Assembly: GCA_947175545.1 (NCBI GenBank)
Contig: CAMWNI010000001.1
Span: 1-64,000 of the forward strand
Length of the DNA: 64,000 bases
From: an uncultured Porphyromonadaceae bacterium
GTDB taxonomy: Bacteria; Bacteroidota; Bacteroidia; Bacteroidales; Muribaculaceae
Direction: 5' to 3'
Positions 28,577 through 37,767 of the stretch are shown here, piece after piece. Positions within the stretch are counted from its first letter, which is position 1. Each line of letters opens with the position of its first letter. The translations under genes and the position numbers were made by a program. The notes beneath the pieces were generated by a model, which had not been told where the DNA came from, made no database searches, and was given only the letters and a program-made list of their open reading frames with translations.

Positions 28577-29932
28577 ATGATGAACCGTCTGCTAAAAATA
28601 TTGCTGATAATTTTACTGCTGCCGCTGGCGGCAGAAGGCGCCAGACCCAAAAAGCGCTCCAGTTCCGACGCTCAGTCGCAGCGCCGCAAAACCGAGCAGC
28701 AAATGAAGCAGACCTCTAAGAAGCTGACCATGACCGAAGCTGAAATCAAACAGCGCCTCGGCAAGATCAATACGCTTCAGCAACAGATTAGCCGCTCGGA
28801 GAGCAACGCGACGGCACTGAAACGGAGACTGGACTCTATTGCCGTCCGCTCGGCTAAAGTCCAGGACTCAATCAAGGAGAACGAGGCAGAGCTGGCACGT
28901 CTGCGACAGCTTTACACATCGGCCGTGCGTTCATCGCGCCGCAACCGCCGAGAAATGAACACACTGACTTTCATCTTCTCGGCCGATAATTTCCGTCAGG
29001 CCTACCGCCGAATGAGATATCTGGAACAATACTCTACATGGCGCCAGAGAAAAACAGAGCAGATTGGGGAAGTTGTGGCAAATCTTGAGACGCAAAAGGC
29101 GGAATTGGCCGAAATGGCCCGCCATACGGCCTCACTGCGTTCGCAGGAAATTGCGGAACAGCGCCTGCTGAAATCAAGCCGCGACAGCGTCAACACTGTC
29201 GTTAAATCGCTTCAGGGCCAGAAAAAGAAGCTCAATTCAATGCTGAAAGAGCAACAGCAGACAATCAGAAAACTCGACGACGAGATTTCTCGCCTGATTG
29301 CAGAGGAAGCCGAGGAACAGCGCCGGCGAGAGGCTGCCGAGGCCAAGCGCAAGGCTGAGGAGGCCGCACGCAAAGCCGCTGAAGCCGATAAAGCGAAGAA
29401 CAAGCCGGCAGACGCCAAAACCCCGGCCAATAATAAGAAGAAACCGACCTCAGACAAACCCCAAACCAAACAGCCGGAATTTAAACCGACAGACCAGAGC
29501 ATCAGCGACGCAACCGGCGAATTCGCATCGCGTAAAGGCAAACTACCGTCGCCATTGAGTCATACATACGTAATTGCGCGTCCGTTTGGAGTCCAGCCAC
29601 ACAAGACTCACACCCATGTTGAGGTCAACAATCCCGGCTTAGACCTTGAGACCGCGCTTGGCGCCACAGCCCGGGCCGTTCATCCCGGCTTCGTGTCGGC
29701 CGTCTTTGTCCAGGACGGATTCGGTCATGTTATCCTGGTTCGCCACGGCTCATACCTGACAGTCTACGCCAACGTCAAGACAATCAATGTCAAGAAGGGC
29801 GACAAACTGAAAGCAGGTGACGTCATCGGCACAGTCGCACCATCGGAGTTCAACCCGTCACGCGGCATGTTGCATTTTGAAATTCGCCGCGAGCGCGACA
29901 AATTCGACCCGCAGCAATGGCTGAAACGCTAA
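28577..29932 (+). CDS. EnvC-like murein hydrolase activator with degenerate LytM domain
   Basis: 451 aa. A signal peptide leads into a long coiled coil (about 35-270, KQRLGKINTLQQQIS and similar). An Ala/Lys/Glu-rich and Pro/Lys linker follows (about 245-310), then a C-terminal LytM domain (about 325-451). Active-site positions are altered: HxGxD reads NPGLD, YAHL reads YANV, and HLHFE reads MLHFE. The domain is therefore probably non-catalytic and, like EnvC, likely activates an amidase during division. ATG codons at 28577 and 28580 are both possible starts. Confidence 0.85.
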   Translation: MMNRLLKILLIILLLPLAAEGARPKKRSSSDAQSQRRKTEQQMKQTSKKLTMTEAEIKQRLGKINTLQQQISRSESNATALKRRLDSIAVRSAKVQDSIKENEAELARLRQLYTSAVRSSRRNRREMNTLTFIFSADNFRQAYRRMRYLEQYSTWRQRKTEQIGEVVANLETQKAELAEMARHTASLRSQEIAEQRLLKSSRDSVNTVVKSLQGQKKKLNSMLKEQQQTIRKLDDEISRLIAEEAEEQRRREAAEAKRKAEEAARKAAEADKAKNKPADAKTPANNKKKPTSDKPQTKQPEFKPTDQSISDATGEFASRKGKLPSPLSHTYVIARPFGVQPHKTHTHVEVNNPGLDLETALGATARAVHPGFVSAVFVQDGFGHVILVRHGSYLTVYANVKTINVKKGDKLKAGDVIGTVAPSEFNPSRGMLHFEIRRERDKFDPQQWLKR

Positions 29933-31251
29933 CGTCAAGGGTAATCAAAGCAACGTCACTTCTGGGGTCCACCCAAGTGATCAACATGCTCTGCTACATT
30001 GTCCGCACAAAAATGCTGACCTACTGGGTCGGGACAATCGGAGTTGGTCTAATGGGAATACTGACCCTGACAATCGAACTTTTTTCAAATTTCACCCAAC
30101 TGAACATCCGCACGACGGCGGTACGCGACCTGGCGGTTATCCCACCAGGCCAACGAGGCGAAACAATCGGCATTGTCCGCCGTGTAAGCACATCGCTCGG
30201 CTGCATTGGTCTCATTCTGATGTTCGTCCTTGCGCCGCTGCTCAGCCGCCTGGCGTTCGACTCCGAAGCCTACGCATGGCCCTTCAGAATAGCGTCACTC
30301 GCGCTTCTGCTACAAGCCCTGCAAGGCAGCGAGCATATCATTCTTCAGGCAGAAGGCCGGTTCGGACAGATTGCGTCATCCGGGCTGATTGCGTCGATTG
30401 CAGGCCTGCTAATCGCACTCCCTCTGTTTCTGCTTCTTAAAACCCAAGGCGTCGCCCCGGCAATTGTCGGCTACGCTCTTGCCGGATGGCTCGTAGCGGC
30501 ATGGTTCACACGAGGCTATCGCTCCGAGGCAAGGTCGCTGAGCCTGAAGCAATGTTTCATCCGATCGCGTAAATTCATTGAAATGGGATTCTACACGGTT
30601 GTCGCGGCCCTTATCGGGAATCTGATAAGCCTCGGTTTCTCAACGTTTGTCCAGCGTACGTCCGGCGATGTGGCTCTCTCGCTCTATATGGGCGGCAACA
30701 CGATGTTGGTTCGCTATGTCGGAGTGTTTTTCACTGCAATCGGCGTCGAATTTTATCCACGATTGTCAGCCGCCATCAACCGTCCGCGCTACGCATCGCT
30801 GCTGATAACACACCAGGCACGCGTCAGTACCTTTTTGTTTCTGCCTTGTGGCATCACGGCGATCCTTCTGACTCCGTGGCTGATCAGACTACTCTACAAC
30901 GAAGAATTTCTGGCAATGTCGCCATACTTTATCTACGGAATGGTCGGCATGATGATGCGCCCGGCCTCAACCGTTCTCTCTTTCGGATTTATCGCCGCAA
31001 ATAAGGCCAAAGCTTATTTGATAACCGAAATACTCTCATCGCTGGTTGGATTCGCTCTGAACATCGCCGGATATATGATTGGGGGATGGACGGGACTCGG
31101 TCTGGCAACCGCCCTATGGTATCTGTTTGACATCCTGATTATCTACATTGCGGCCCGCAGAATCGCCTCGCCCGTCTATGGCATCAGGACGCTGCTCCTC
31201 AGCTTTGCTTCAACCGCTGTCATGCTCGCTATCGCTTACCTCCTGGCCTGA
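29917..31251 (+). CDS. Polysaccharide flippase-like membrane protein (MOP/Wzx family)
   Basis: 444 aa with about 12-14 membrane segments. N-terminal VIKATSLLGSTQVINMLCY and VGTIGVGLMGI resemble O-antigen flippases, which move lipid-linked sugars across the inner membrane. The start lies within the last 16 bases of the envC-like gene. No glycosyltransferase genes are nearby, so the substrate may be a common envelope precursor; this is not determinable here. Confidence 0.78.
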   Translation: MAETLTSRVIKATSLLGSTQVINMLCYIVRTKMLTYWVGTIGVGLMGILTLTIELFSNFTQLNIRTTAVRDLAVIPPGQRGETIGIVRRVSTSLGCIGLILMFVLAPLLSRLAFDSEAYAWPFRIASLALLLQALQGSEHIILQAEGRFGQIASSGLIASIAGLLIALPLFLLLKTQGVAPAIVGYALAGWLVAAWFTRGYRSEARSLSLKQCFIRSRKFIEMGFYTVVAALIGNLISLGFSTFVQRTSGDVALSLYMGGNTMLVRYVGVFFTAIGVEFYPRLSAAINRPRYASLLITHQARVSTFLFLPCGITAILLTPWLIRLLYNEEFLAMSPYFIYGMVGMMMRPASTVLSFGFIAANKAKAYLITEILSSLVGFALNIAGYMIGGWTGLGLATALWYLFDILIIYIAARRIASPVYGIRTLLLSFASTAVMLAIAYLLA

Positions 31252-31420
31252 CAAAGTCTAAACCAAGCGCAGGCATTGTCCTATTGGTAAAGTAAGACGC
31301 GCATCATAACATTTTACAGACTTATCTGAGTTCTGCGTCTGACACGCGCAGATAACGTGCATCCCCCCTGTCAACAGCCCTTTACCGGATTCATTCGGAT
31401 TCTGTCCGTTCTGCCGCTTT

Positions 31421-31461
31421 ACAAAAAAAATAGAGGCCGTCTGACGAATCAGACGACCTCT
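31421..31461 (-). terminator. Terminator of the ompA-like gene
   Basis: A 13-nt stem (31432-31444 with 31449-31461, loop cgaa, one internal mismatch region) is followed on the minus strand by a run of eight Ts. It starts about 25 bases after the OmpA stop. The remaining intergenic part 31252-31420 holds nothing I can assign. Confidence 0.85.
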
Positions 31462-31486
31462 ACTATTAGTACAAATTTATGAAAAC

Positions 31487-32707
31487 TTACTTAGCCTGGA
31501 TGGTTACGCAACGATCGAGGTAAACATTTTCCTTGCCTTCGTATTTGTTACCGGGGTTGGTGGTAACGTCGAGCTGTTCAGCCTTAACACCATTCTTAAC
31601 GAGAATGTTCTTAACGCTGTTGGCACGGTTCTGACGGAGACGTGCGTTGATAGCGTCGCTGCCGGTGTAGTTGTCAGCCCAACCGCAAACGTCGTACTTA
31701 ACGCTGGTGTCGGCCTTCATGGTAGCGGCTACGCTCTTGAGGACGTTAGCGTCGGTGCGAGAAACGGTGCTTGAACCGATGGGGAAGTAAACGGTTGCGA
31801 GGGGAGCAACGCAGGGAGCAGCCTCAGCAACGGGCATCGGGCGACGGAGACATTCGTCGAGCTTGCGCTGAGTGTCGGCGAGGCGAGCTTCAGCTTCAGC
31901 AAGGCGAGCGCGGATGGGGTCGCAGTTTTCAGCCGGCGGGCAAACGGGAACCACGGGAGCGGTCCAGGTGCGCTGGTTGAAGAGGTAGGTTACACCGAGG
32001 AATGCGGCGAGGTTGCTGTTGATGCAGTCGTAGGCGAGCTTGGTCTCGTGAGTAGCGCTCATTGCGGTGTAGCGGATGTCGAGGCTAAGAGCGACCTGCT
32101 TGCTTACGTTGAAGCTGTTGATGATACCGCCACGGAGAGCGAGACGGGTGTCAAATCCGTTGGTGTCCCACTTGCTGTCGCTGCCATCTTCGTGCTGCAG
32201 ACCGAAGTAAGTTGCACCACCTACGTATGCGATGAAGTTGTAAACACGGTTGGGTTTGTAGCCGCACCACCAGTTGGTAACGTTCAGCATAGCGTCGAAG
32301 TTTACACCGAGGTTAGCGACTTTGGTCTTGTAGTAAGTGTGACCATTGCTTTCGAAGGTCTTGGGCTGACCGGCTTCGTCGTAAACGAGACCGAAAGCGT
32401 CAGAACCGTAAGAGAGGCCCTTAGTGCCGAGGTAGGTAAGACCACCGCGGAATCCCATCAGCGGAGAGAACCACTTACCAACCTGCAGACCGAAAGCGGG
32501 TGCGAAACGGTCAAGAGCATCGCGGTTGATGTCATGCTTGCTGAACTGGAAGTTAGCACCACCCTCAGCGGTGAGGAACCAGTTGTCCTTGAAACGGTTG
32601 AAGGTATAGCCCTGAGCGGGATCTTCAACGTAGGTCACTTCCTGTGCGAAAGCAGAGCTGCTAACAAAAGCGGCACAGGCGAGCGCCAGAATCATGCTTT
32701 TTTTCAT
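31487..32707 (-). CDS. OmpA-family outer membrane protein
   Basis: 406 aa with a signal peptide (cleavage after SAFA). An eight-strand-type beta-barrel region (about 35-240) is followed by a proline/cysteine linker with a short coiled coil (ARLAEAEARLADTQRKLDEC). The OmpA-like peptidoglycan-binding domain spans about 290-406. Murein-contact residues are in TGSDAINARLRQNRANSVKNIL. It probably tethers the outer membrane to the wall and is likely abundant. A -7-like TAACTTAG (complement of 32781-32788) lies about 75 bases upstream, and a strong terminator follows. Confidence 0.92.
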   Translation of the reverse strand: MKKSMILALACAAFVSSSAFAQEVTYVEDPAQGYTFNRFKDNWFLTAEGGANFQFSKHDINRDALDRFAPAFGLQVGKWFSPLMGFRGGLTYLGTKGLSYGSDAFGLVYDEAGQPKTFESNGHTYYKTKVANLGVNFDAMLNVTNWWCGYKPNRVYNFIAYVGGATYFGLQHEDGSDSKWDTNGFDTRLALRGGIINSFNVSKQVALSLDIRYTAMSATHETKLAYDCINSNLAAFLGVTYLFNQRTWTAPVVPVCPPAENCDPIRARLAEAEARLADTQRKLDECLRRPMPVAEAAPCVAPLATVYFPIGSSTVSRTDANVLKSVAATMKADTSVKYDVCGWADNYTGSDAINARLRQNRANSVKNILVKNGVKAEQLDVTTNPGNKYEGKENVYLDRCVTIQAK

Positions 32708-32838
32708 AAACAGTTATGAGTGATTGAGTTAAATAAATAGTTTTCGCGTTATTAGTGTACAATCGACACTTTTTGCGGTGCTAAGTTACGATTTTTTTTT
32801 GAATTAATTATAATTTTTTAAAAAAAAGTTAAATATTT

Positions 32839-33489
32839 TCAGCTACGGCTTCCGAAAATATCAGTTCCGATACGGACAAGAGTAGCACCATGGGCCACGG
32901 CAATCGGCCAATCTCCACTCATTCCCATACTTAACTCCGTCGCATCAGGAATTACACGACGCAGACGCGCTCCACATTCGGCAATTGCCTCAAAGTCGGC
33001 GGCAATGCGGTCAAGACTATCCGTATTAGTCGCCATACCCATAACGCCGCGGACTCTTACGTTCGGAAGGGACTCGCACACGCGCGCGCATTCTATAAGG
33101 TCATCCGGGAGAAAGCCTGTTTTCGTTTCCTCAGCGGCGACATGAACCTGTAACAGGACGTCGACCGTGCGGCCAATGCGGGCTGCTTCGGCGCTAATCA
33201 GACGCAGCAGCCGCTCGGAGTCGACACTCTCGATTACATGCACAACAGGAATCAGGCGCCTAAGCTTGTTGGTCTGGACATGGCCAATGAAATGCCATAT
33301 GCAGTCGGGCGGCATCGCAGCGGCCTTCGCAACAACTTCGTCAACACGGCTTTCGCCAAAAATACGCTGACCGGCGGCATAGGCCTCACGCACGGCTTCG
33401 ACCGGATGGAACTTGCTGACGGCCACCAAGCGCACGCCCTCGGGTATTTCAGCGCGGAGACGGAGTAGATTACTGCTGATCTGCGGCAT
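32839..33489 (-). CDS. YggS-family PLP homeostasis protein
   Basis: 216 aa. It is a single-domain alanine-racemase-fold protein that binds pyridoxal phosphate and buffers its level. The PLP lysine is in RLVAVSKFHPVEAV. FGESRVDE, WHFIGHVQTNK and SMGMSGDWPIAVAHGATLVRIG are family signatures. The frame extends to 33546, but the ATG at 33489 (MPQISSNL) is the homologous start. It overlaps the end of the DUF4494 gene by 20 bases. Confidence 0.93.
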   Translation of the reverse strand: MPQISSNLLRLRAEIPEGVRLVAVSKFHPVEAVREAYAAGQRIFGESRVDEVVAKAAAMPPDCIWHFIGHVQTNKLRRLIPVVHVIESVDSERLLRLISAEAARIGRTVDVLLQVHVAAEETKTGFLPDDLIECARVCESLPNVRVRGVMGMATNTDSLDRIAADFEAIAECGARLRRVIPDATELSMGMSGDWPIAVAHGATLVRIGTDIFGSRS

Positions 33490-33913
33490 CGAGTTTTGCT
33501 CCGTAAACGTCGAGAATCGGAGTCTCCGTAATCGAGACAATTTCAAAGTCTGCCATTGTGCCTTTCATGCCTTCCATGAAGTTATCATAGGCGTTCTTGA
33601 AATTCGAACCGGCGGTCAGAATCTGAGAGATTGCTCGCTTTTCAACAGCGGATTTTTCGTCAATTGTGATGAAAGCGACCTTTACGAGATACCATTTATC
33701 GGCGGTGTCATCGCGGAAAATTTCGGAAATCTTGGTTTTCTTAACCGATGCAACCTCCATTTCGCCGCTGACGTAAGGGGTCACCTCTTCAATTACGCGG
33801 GCCTCGGCTTCTGTGAAGCTAAGGGCATCAACCATGAAAGTATCGGTAACTTTTTTCTGGAGTCCGTTCTCAACAATTTTGTGATACGCGACTTTACATT
33901 CGAACCAATTCAC
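33470..33913 (-). CDS. DUF4494 protein
   Basis: 147 aa. It matches the DUF4494 family of Bacteroidetes (start MNWFECKV, then VDALSFTEAEARVIEE). It is small, soluble, of unknown function, with no signal peptide. The start codon is GTG. It sits upstream of and overlapping yggS, a pairing that suggests a shared housekeeping role, behind a leader with two hairpins. Confidence 0.85.
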   Translation of the reverse strand: MNWFECKVAYHKIVENGLQKKVTDTFMVDALSFTEAEARVIEEVTPYVSGEMEVASVKKTKISEIFRDDTADKWYLVKVAFITIDEKSAVEKRAISQILTAGSNFKNAYDNFMEGMKGTMADFEIVSITETPILDVYGAKLDAADQQ

Positions 33914-33964
33914 GTTTTAAACAAAAATTAATAATAAAAAATGAAAATTGAATACACGTTTATT

Positions 33965-34020
33965 GTGCCGATGGCACTTGATTATCCTCTCCGGACATAA
34001 AATCCAAGAATGTTCCGGAT
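33965..34020 (-). promoter_or_regulatory. Two-hairpin 5' leader of DUF4494-yggS, with -7 box just upstream
   Basis: On the minus strand a -7 TATATTTG (complement of 34024-34031) directly follows the U-tract of the preceding terminator. The leader then shows a hairpin pairing TCCGGA-type arms (about 33990-34019) and a perfect 5-bp hairpin GTGCC/GGCAC with a 3-base loop (33965-33977). About 50 AT-rich bases then lead to the GTG start. Regulatory function is inference. Confidence 0.4.
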
Positions 34021-34032
34021 GTGCAAATATAT

Positions 34033-34074
34033 AAAAAAAACGAGAGCCGGAGAAAATTTCTCCGGCTCTTTTTG
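34033..34074. terminator. Strong terminator after the MFS transporter gene
   Basis: A near-perfect palindrome (34043-34069, AGAGCCGGAGAAA arm) has eight As on the left and five Ts on the right, so it works for the minus-strand MFS gene. Its minus-strand U-run touches the next promoter. Confidence 0.85.
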
Positions 34075-34099
34075 TGAACAAGTTATTAACAATTCAAGC

Positions 34100-35380
34100 T
34101 TATTCGGCATCGGCACGCGCGCTGACGCGAGAGCCGACAAGAGCGTAGAACAGCAGGTAAGCTGCGCAGCCAACAATAACCCAATAAGAATCGATGTAAC
34201 CGACAGCATCAGCAACCGCAGCCTGAATGAACATCATCACTGCGCAACCGAACACCATTGTCATGAAGATACCGGATGCGATTGCGGTGTACTTACCAAG
34301 GCCCTCAACGGCAAGGTTAAAGATTGCACCCCACATAACAGAAGTGCAGAGACCGACGAGCAGGAAGGCAAATATGCCAACGGGGATTTCCGCCCAAATA
34401 ACCGAGAGGGAACCCCAGTCGATGCCGGGGAAGCTAACCATAATGTCTGAGGGGGCATACATGCCAAAGAGGACAAGAGCCAAAGTGGCGATGCTCACGG
34501 TTGTAATCATTGAGCGAGCGCTGAACTTACCGCCGATAGCGGCGCCGACGAGACGTCCGATCAGCATCATGAACCAATAAACAGCCACAAGCAGACCAAC
34601 GATGTTACCGGCCATGCCGCGTTCGTTGATCAGATACTGCTGAACGAAGTTGGGAGTACCTACCTCAATGCCCATGTAAAGGAAAATACCAAGCGCGCCG
34701 AGGGCGAAGTGGCGATAGCTCATAGCACCCTTGATGAGGCTGAGCTGTACGGGAGCCTGGGCTGGTTCTTCGATTTTGGTGAAGCATATAACGATGAACG
34801 CTACAACGAAAATTGCAAGAGCAATCATCAGGGCGATTTCAACGTCGGCAATCTTCGAGCGTGAAACGTCGGCAATCAGCGCACCCATAAGGATGTAGCA
34901 GGCAACGGCTGCCGAAGAGTTGAACACACCGCCAAGCTGAATCAGCTGGTTACCCTTGTTGCCACCGCCGCCGAGAATGTTCAGCATCGGATTAACAACG
35001 CAGTTGAGGATACACATGCAGAGCCCTGCAATAAAAGCGCCAATCAAATAAACGGTGAAGACCACACCGAGCGACTGGCCCATGCCGTCAATCAGACCGC
35101 TGGCCCACTGAATCAGAATGCCGACAATGCCGACTGCAAGACCGATAAGCGCGGTCTTTTTGTAGCCGAATCTGCTGATAAGCATACCGGCGGGAATACC
35201 CATTACGAGATAAGCGACGAAGTTGCCGTAGTTACCGATCTGGGCAAGCACGTTTGAGATTTCTCCCTGGTTCTTGATAATAGTTGCCATCGGCGTACAG
35301 AGGTTCGTCACGAAGGCAATCATGGCGAAGAGCGCAATCATCACAATGATGGCTCCCCATTGCTTTTTTTGTTGACTCAT
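34100..35380 (-). CDS. Major facilitator superfamily transporter
   Basis: 426 aa with about 12 membrane segments. GIPAGMLISRFGYKKTALIG is the MFS loop 2-3 signature. A central cytoplasmic loop sits near residue 210. The overall pattern is closest to the FucP/sugar-permease type in my reading, so a sugar or organic-acid proton symporter is likely; the substrate is unknown. It is monocistronic, with its own -7 box (35438-35445) and a strong terminator. Confidence 0.82.
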   Translation of the reverse strand: MSQQKKQWGAIIVMIALFAMIAFVTNLCTPMATIIKNQGEISNVLAQIGNYGNFVAYLVMGIPAGMLISRFGYKKTALIGLAVGIVGILIQWASGLIDGMGQSLGVVFTVYLIGAFIAGLCMCILNCVVNPMLNILGGGGNKGNQLIQLGGVFNSSAAVACYILMGALIADVSRSKIADVEIALMIALAIFVVAFIVICFTKIEEPAQAPVQLSLIKGAMSYRHFALGALGIFLYMGIEVGTPNFVQQYLINERGMAGNIVGLLVAVYWFMMLIGRLVGAAIGGKFSARSMITTVSIATLALVLFGMYAPSDIMVSFPGIDWGSLSVIWAEIPVGIFAFLLVGLCTSVMWGAIFNLAVEGLGKYTAIASGIFMTMVFGCAVMMFIQAAVADAVGYIDSYWVIVGCAAYLLFYALVGSRVSARADAE

Positions 35381-35437
35381 AGCGTTTATACGTTGAATTG
35401 ATTATAAATGAATTTTCATGGCATTATTATGTCCGTG

Positions 35438-35445
35438 CAAAGGTA
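35438..35445 (-). promoter_or_regulatory. -7 box of the MFS transporter gene
   Basis: TACCTTTG on the minus strand is 57 bases before the ATG. It diverges from the TlpA-like gene promoter. Confidence 0.5.
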
Positions 35446-35540
35446 GTTAAAATTATCCGAAAAAATGTTTTATTACGTCATAAAAAATCAATCGGATGGT
35501 TAATTTTCTATAATATAAATGGTTTTACAACTTTTTAGCG

Positions 35541-35548
35541 TACCTTTG
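35541..35548 (+). promoter_or_regulatory. -7 box of the TlpA-like gene
   Basis: TACCTTTG fits TAnnTTTG, 42 bases before the ATG at 35591. No clear -33 TTTG is seen. Confidence 0.5.
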
Positions 35549-35590
35549 CGTTATTGAAACAAGTATAATTAATCAAAATTCAAACTAAAC

Positions 35591-36619
35591 ATGAAAAAAT
35601 CTCTGTTTGCGCTCGGCGCTGCCGCCCTCCTTATGACCGCTTGCGGCAAGAGTGACAAGTACTCCATCGAAGTCTCCGTTCCCGAAGCGCTGCAAGGGCA
35701 GACAATCGCGGTTCTCAATGCTCAGAACGGCGACACACTCGGAAGCGCCGTCGCAACCGACTCGCTGCTGACCATCAGCGGCTCTGTCAAAGCCCCCGTG
35801 ATGGCAATCGTATCAGCCCAGGGCATGCCGATGTTCCAGCTCGTTCTTGAACCGGGCAAGATTTCATTCAACGACGAAGGCCTTGCAACCGGCACAAAGT
35901 CCAATGACGCCTTCGCTGCCTATGCCGACGAAATCACTCCGATCATGGAGAGCCTGCGCAACACAACCGATGAAAACGAGAGCGAATCAATTCTCAAAGA
36001 CCAGTTCGTTCCCGCAGCCGTCAAGTTCATCAACGGAAACCATAATAACCCCTACAACACGGCCGTTTTCGGCTCGGTTGCCCCGTTCCTCAGCGAAGCA
36101 CAACTTAAAACCGTCTTTGAAGCCGACACCGCAATCGCCAACAACCCTGACGCTCAGCACGTAATGGCCAATGCCGTCAACAAGGCCAAGACTTCCGCCG
36201 GATCGAAGTATGTTGACCTGACCATCGCTCAGGAAGACTCAACCCTTGTCAAACTCAGCGACTATATCGTTCCCGGACGCTTCACCCTCGTTGACTTCTG
36301 GGCATCTTGGTGTCGTCCCTGCCGCCAGGAAATCCCCGCGCTGATCAGCCTCTACAACAAGTACAAAGATGCCGGACTCGACGTTGTCGGCGTGGCCGTC
36401 TGGGATAGAGTTCCCGACACCAAGAAAGCAATCGAAGAACTTGGAATCAACTACCCCGTAATCCTCAACGGCAACCGCGAGACCACTGATGCTTACGGCA
36501 TCATGGGAATTCCCTGCATCATGCTGATTGACCCGCAGGGTGTCATCATTGCCCGCGACCTCTTCGGCCAAAACCTGATTGACACCGTTGACCAGGCTAT
36601 TGCCTCCAAGCGTCGCTGA
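35591..36619 (+). CDS. TlpA-like thiol-disulfide oxidoreductase lipoprotein with DUF4369-like N-terminus
   Basis: 342 aa. The lipobox LLMTAC lipidates Cys18. An N-terminal beta domain of the DUF4369 type (about 25-105) and a helical linker precede a thioredoxin-fold AhpC/TSA domain (about 205-342). Its active site is WASWCRPCRQE, with cis-Pro in GIPCIMLID. It acts in the periplasm, probably keeping cysteines of envelope proteins or cytochromes reduced. It is a single gene, followed by a perfect 19-bp hairpin. Confidence 0.9.
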   Translation: MKKSLFALGAAALLMTACGKSDKYSIEVSVPEALQGQTIAVLNAQNGDTLGSAVATDSLLTISGSVKAPVMAIVSAQGMPMFQLVLEPGKISFNDEGLATGTKSNDAFAAYADEITPIMESLRNTTDENESESILKDQFVPAAVKFINGNHNNPYNTAVFGSVAPFLSEAQLKTVFEADTAIANNPDAQHVMANAVNKAKTSAGSKYVDLTIAQEDSTLVKLSDYIVPGRFTLVDFWASWCRPCRQEIPALISLYNKYKDAGLDVVGVAVWDRVPDTKKAIEELGINYPVILNGNRETTDAYGIMGIPCIMLIDPQGVIIARDLFGQNLIDTVDQAIASKRR

Positions 36620-36648
36620 ACGCCACTGACATCCCTCTCTGACAGAAC

Positions 36649-36700
36649 AAGCTGCACCTCAAAAGTTAAATGCAAACTTTTGAGGTGCAGCTTTATTTTA
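36649..36700. terminator. Perfect 19-bp hairpin terminator between TlpA-like and epimerase genes
   Basis: Arms 36649-36667 and 36675-36693 are perfectly complementary with a 7-base loop, followed on the plus strand by a T-rich tract. The epimerase stop codon (36693-36695) overlaps the hairpin, so it may also stop the converging transcript, although the minus-strand U-tract is poor. Confidence 0.85.
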
Positions 36701-37766
36701 CTGTGATTCCTATGCCCGGCAGCGGAGGGAGGATCACTTTTCCATCAACGATTCTGAGTCCGTCGAACGGGTCGTTGGCAATAAGCAGATTTCCATCAAG
36801 GTCAACCCAGTCAGCCAAAGGAGCAAGCTGGGCCGCAGCCGTAACCGCACATGACGTCTCGGTCATGCACCCGACCATCACCTTCAAGCCGAGCAGTCGG
36901 GCCATTATCGCCATTTTGTATGCGTCATGCAATCCGCCGCTCTTCATCAGCTTGATGTTTATGCCGTCGTAGGCATCGGCAAGCGCCTGAACGTCGGCCG
37001 AAGTCTGCACGGCCTCGTCGGCAATAATCGGCAGCGGCGAGCGCTCTTTCAGCCAGCGATGACCCTCAAGGTCTGTTTTCGCCATTGGCTGTTCAACAAA
37101 CATGACGTTTCGCTCCGCAAGCCATAGAATATTTTCCAGTGCTTCTTCGCGTGTTTTCCACCCCTGGTTTGCGTCAACACAGAGCGGACGGCTCGTATGG
37201 CGCCGAATTGTCTCGATGAGTTCACGATCGCCCGGAACTCCCATTTTTACCTTCCATATCCGATACGGCTCGGCCTCGGCCATTTTCCGGGCAAGCACCT
37301 CGGGCGAATCGTTCGAAATCGTATAGGATGTGCAGGGGGCCAACGCAGGGTCAAGTCCGTAGATCTGATACCACGGCCGCCCCATCATCTTGCCCGTCAG
37401 ATCATGCAGGGCAATGTCAACGGCCGCCTTGGCCGCACGATTGCCCGGTGCAAGGGAGTCAAGATACTGATGTATGGCCTCAAACTGAAACGGGTCGGAC
37501 AATCGCGCAGGGTCAACCCTCTCTAAAAAACTCATGACCGACTCGACCGACTCACCCAGGTAAGGGGGCATAGAAGCCTCGCCATAGCCTGTCAGCGAAT
37601 CAAGCCGCAGCTCAACCTGCACGCCCGGAGTCACCGTTCGCGACATAGTTGCCAGATTAAACGCATGGTTCAACTTCAGTTCATAAGGATAGAACTTCAA
37701 TTCAATCTCCGAGGCGCCTGCAAAAGTCGCACAGCCGGCTATGATGCTTAAAATAATCTTTTTCAT
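36693..37766 (-). CDS. Exported dipeptide epimerase (L-Ala-D/L-Glu epimerase type)
   Basis: 357 aa enolase-superfamily enzyme of the muconate-lactonising subgroup. It epimerises the D-Glu of the murein dipeptide L-Ala-D-Glu, allowing peptidoglycan peptides to be used as food. The catalytic lysine is in WKVKMGVPGD. Metal ligands are the Asp in VDANQGW, the Glu in FVEQPM and the Asp in IADEAVQ; the second lysine is in NIKLMKSGGL. A signal-like N-terminus (MKKIILSIIAGCATFAGA) implies export. It starts one base after the stop of the metallophosphatase gene. Confidence 0.88.
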   Translation of the reverse strand: MKKIILSIIAGCATFAGASEIELKFYPYELKLNHAFNLATMSRTVTPGVQVELRLDSLTGYGEASMPPYLGESVESVMSFLERVDPARLSDPFQFEAIHQYLDSLAPGNRAAKAAVDIALHDLTGKMMGRPWYQIYGLDPALAPCTSYTISNDSPEVLARKMAEAEPYRIWKVKMGVPGDRELIETIRRHTSRPLCVDANQGWKTREEALENILWLAERNVMFVEQPMAKTDLEGHRWLKERSPLPIIADEAVQTSADVQALADAYDGINIKLMKSGGLHDAYKMAIMARLLGLKVMVGCMTETSCAVTAAAQLAPLADWVDLDGNLLIANDPFDGLRIVDGKVILPPLPGIGITVK

Positions 37767-37767
37767 A

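Noticed and set aside
31252-31420. Small gene or RNA between the flippase and the ompA terminator
   Set aside because: No open frame with a credible start, no promoter consensus and no consistent fold was found.
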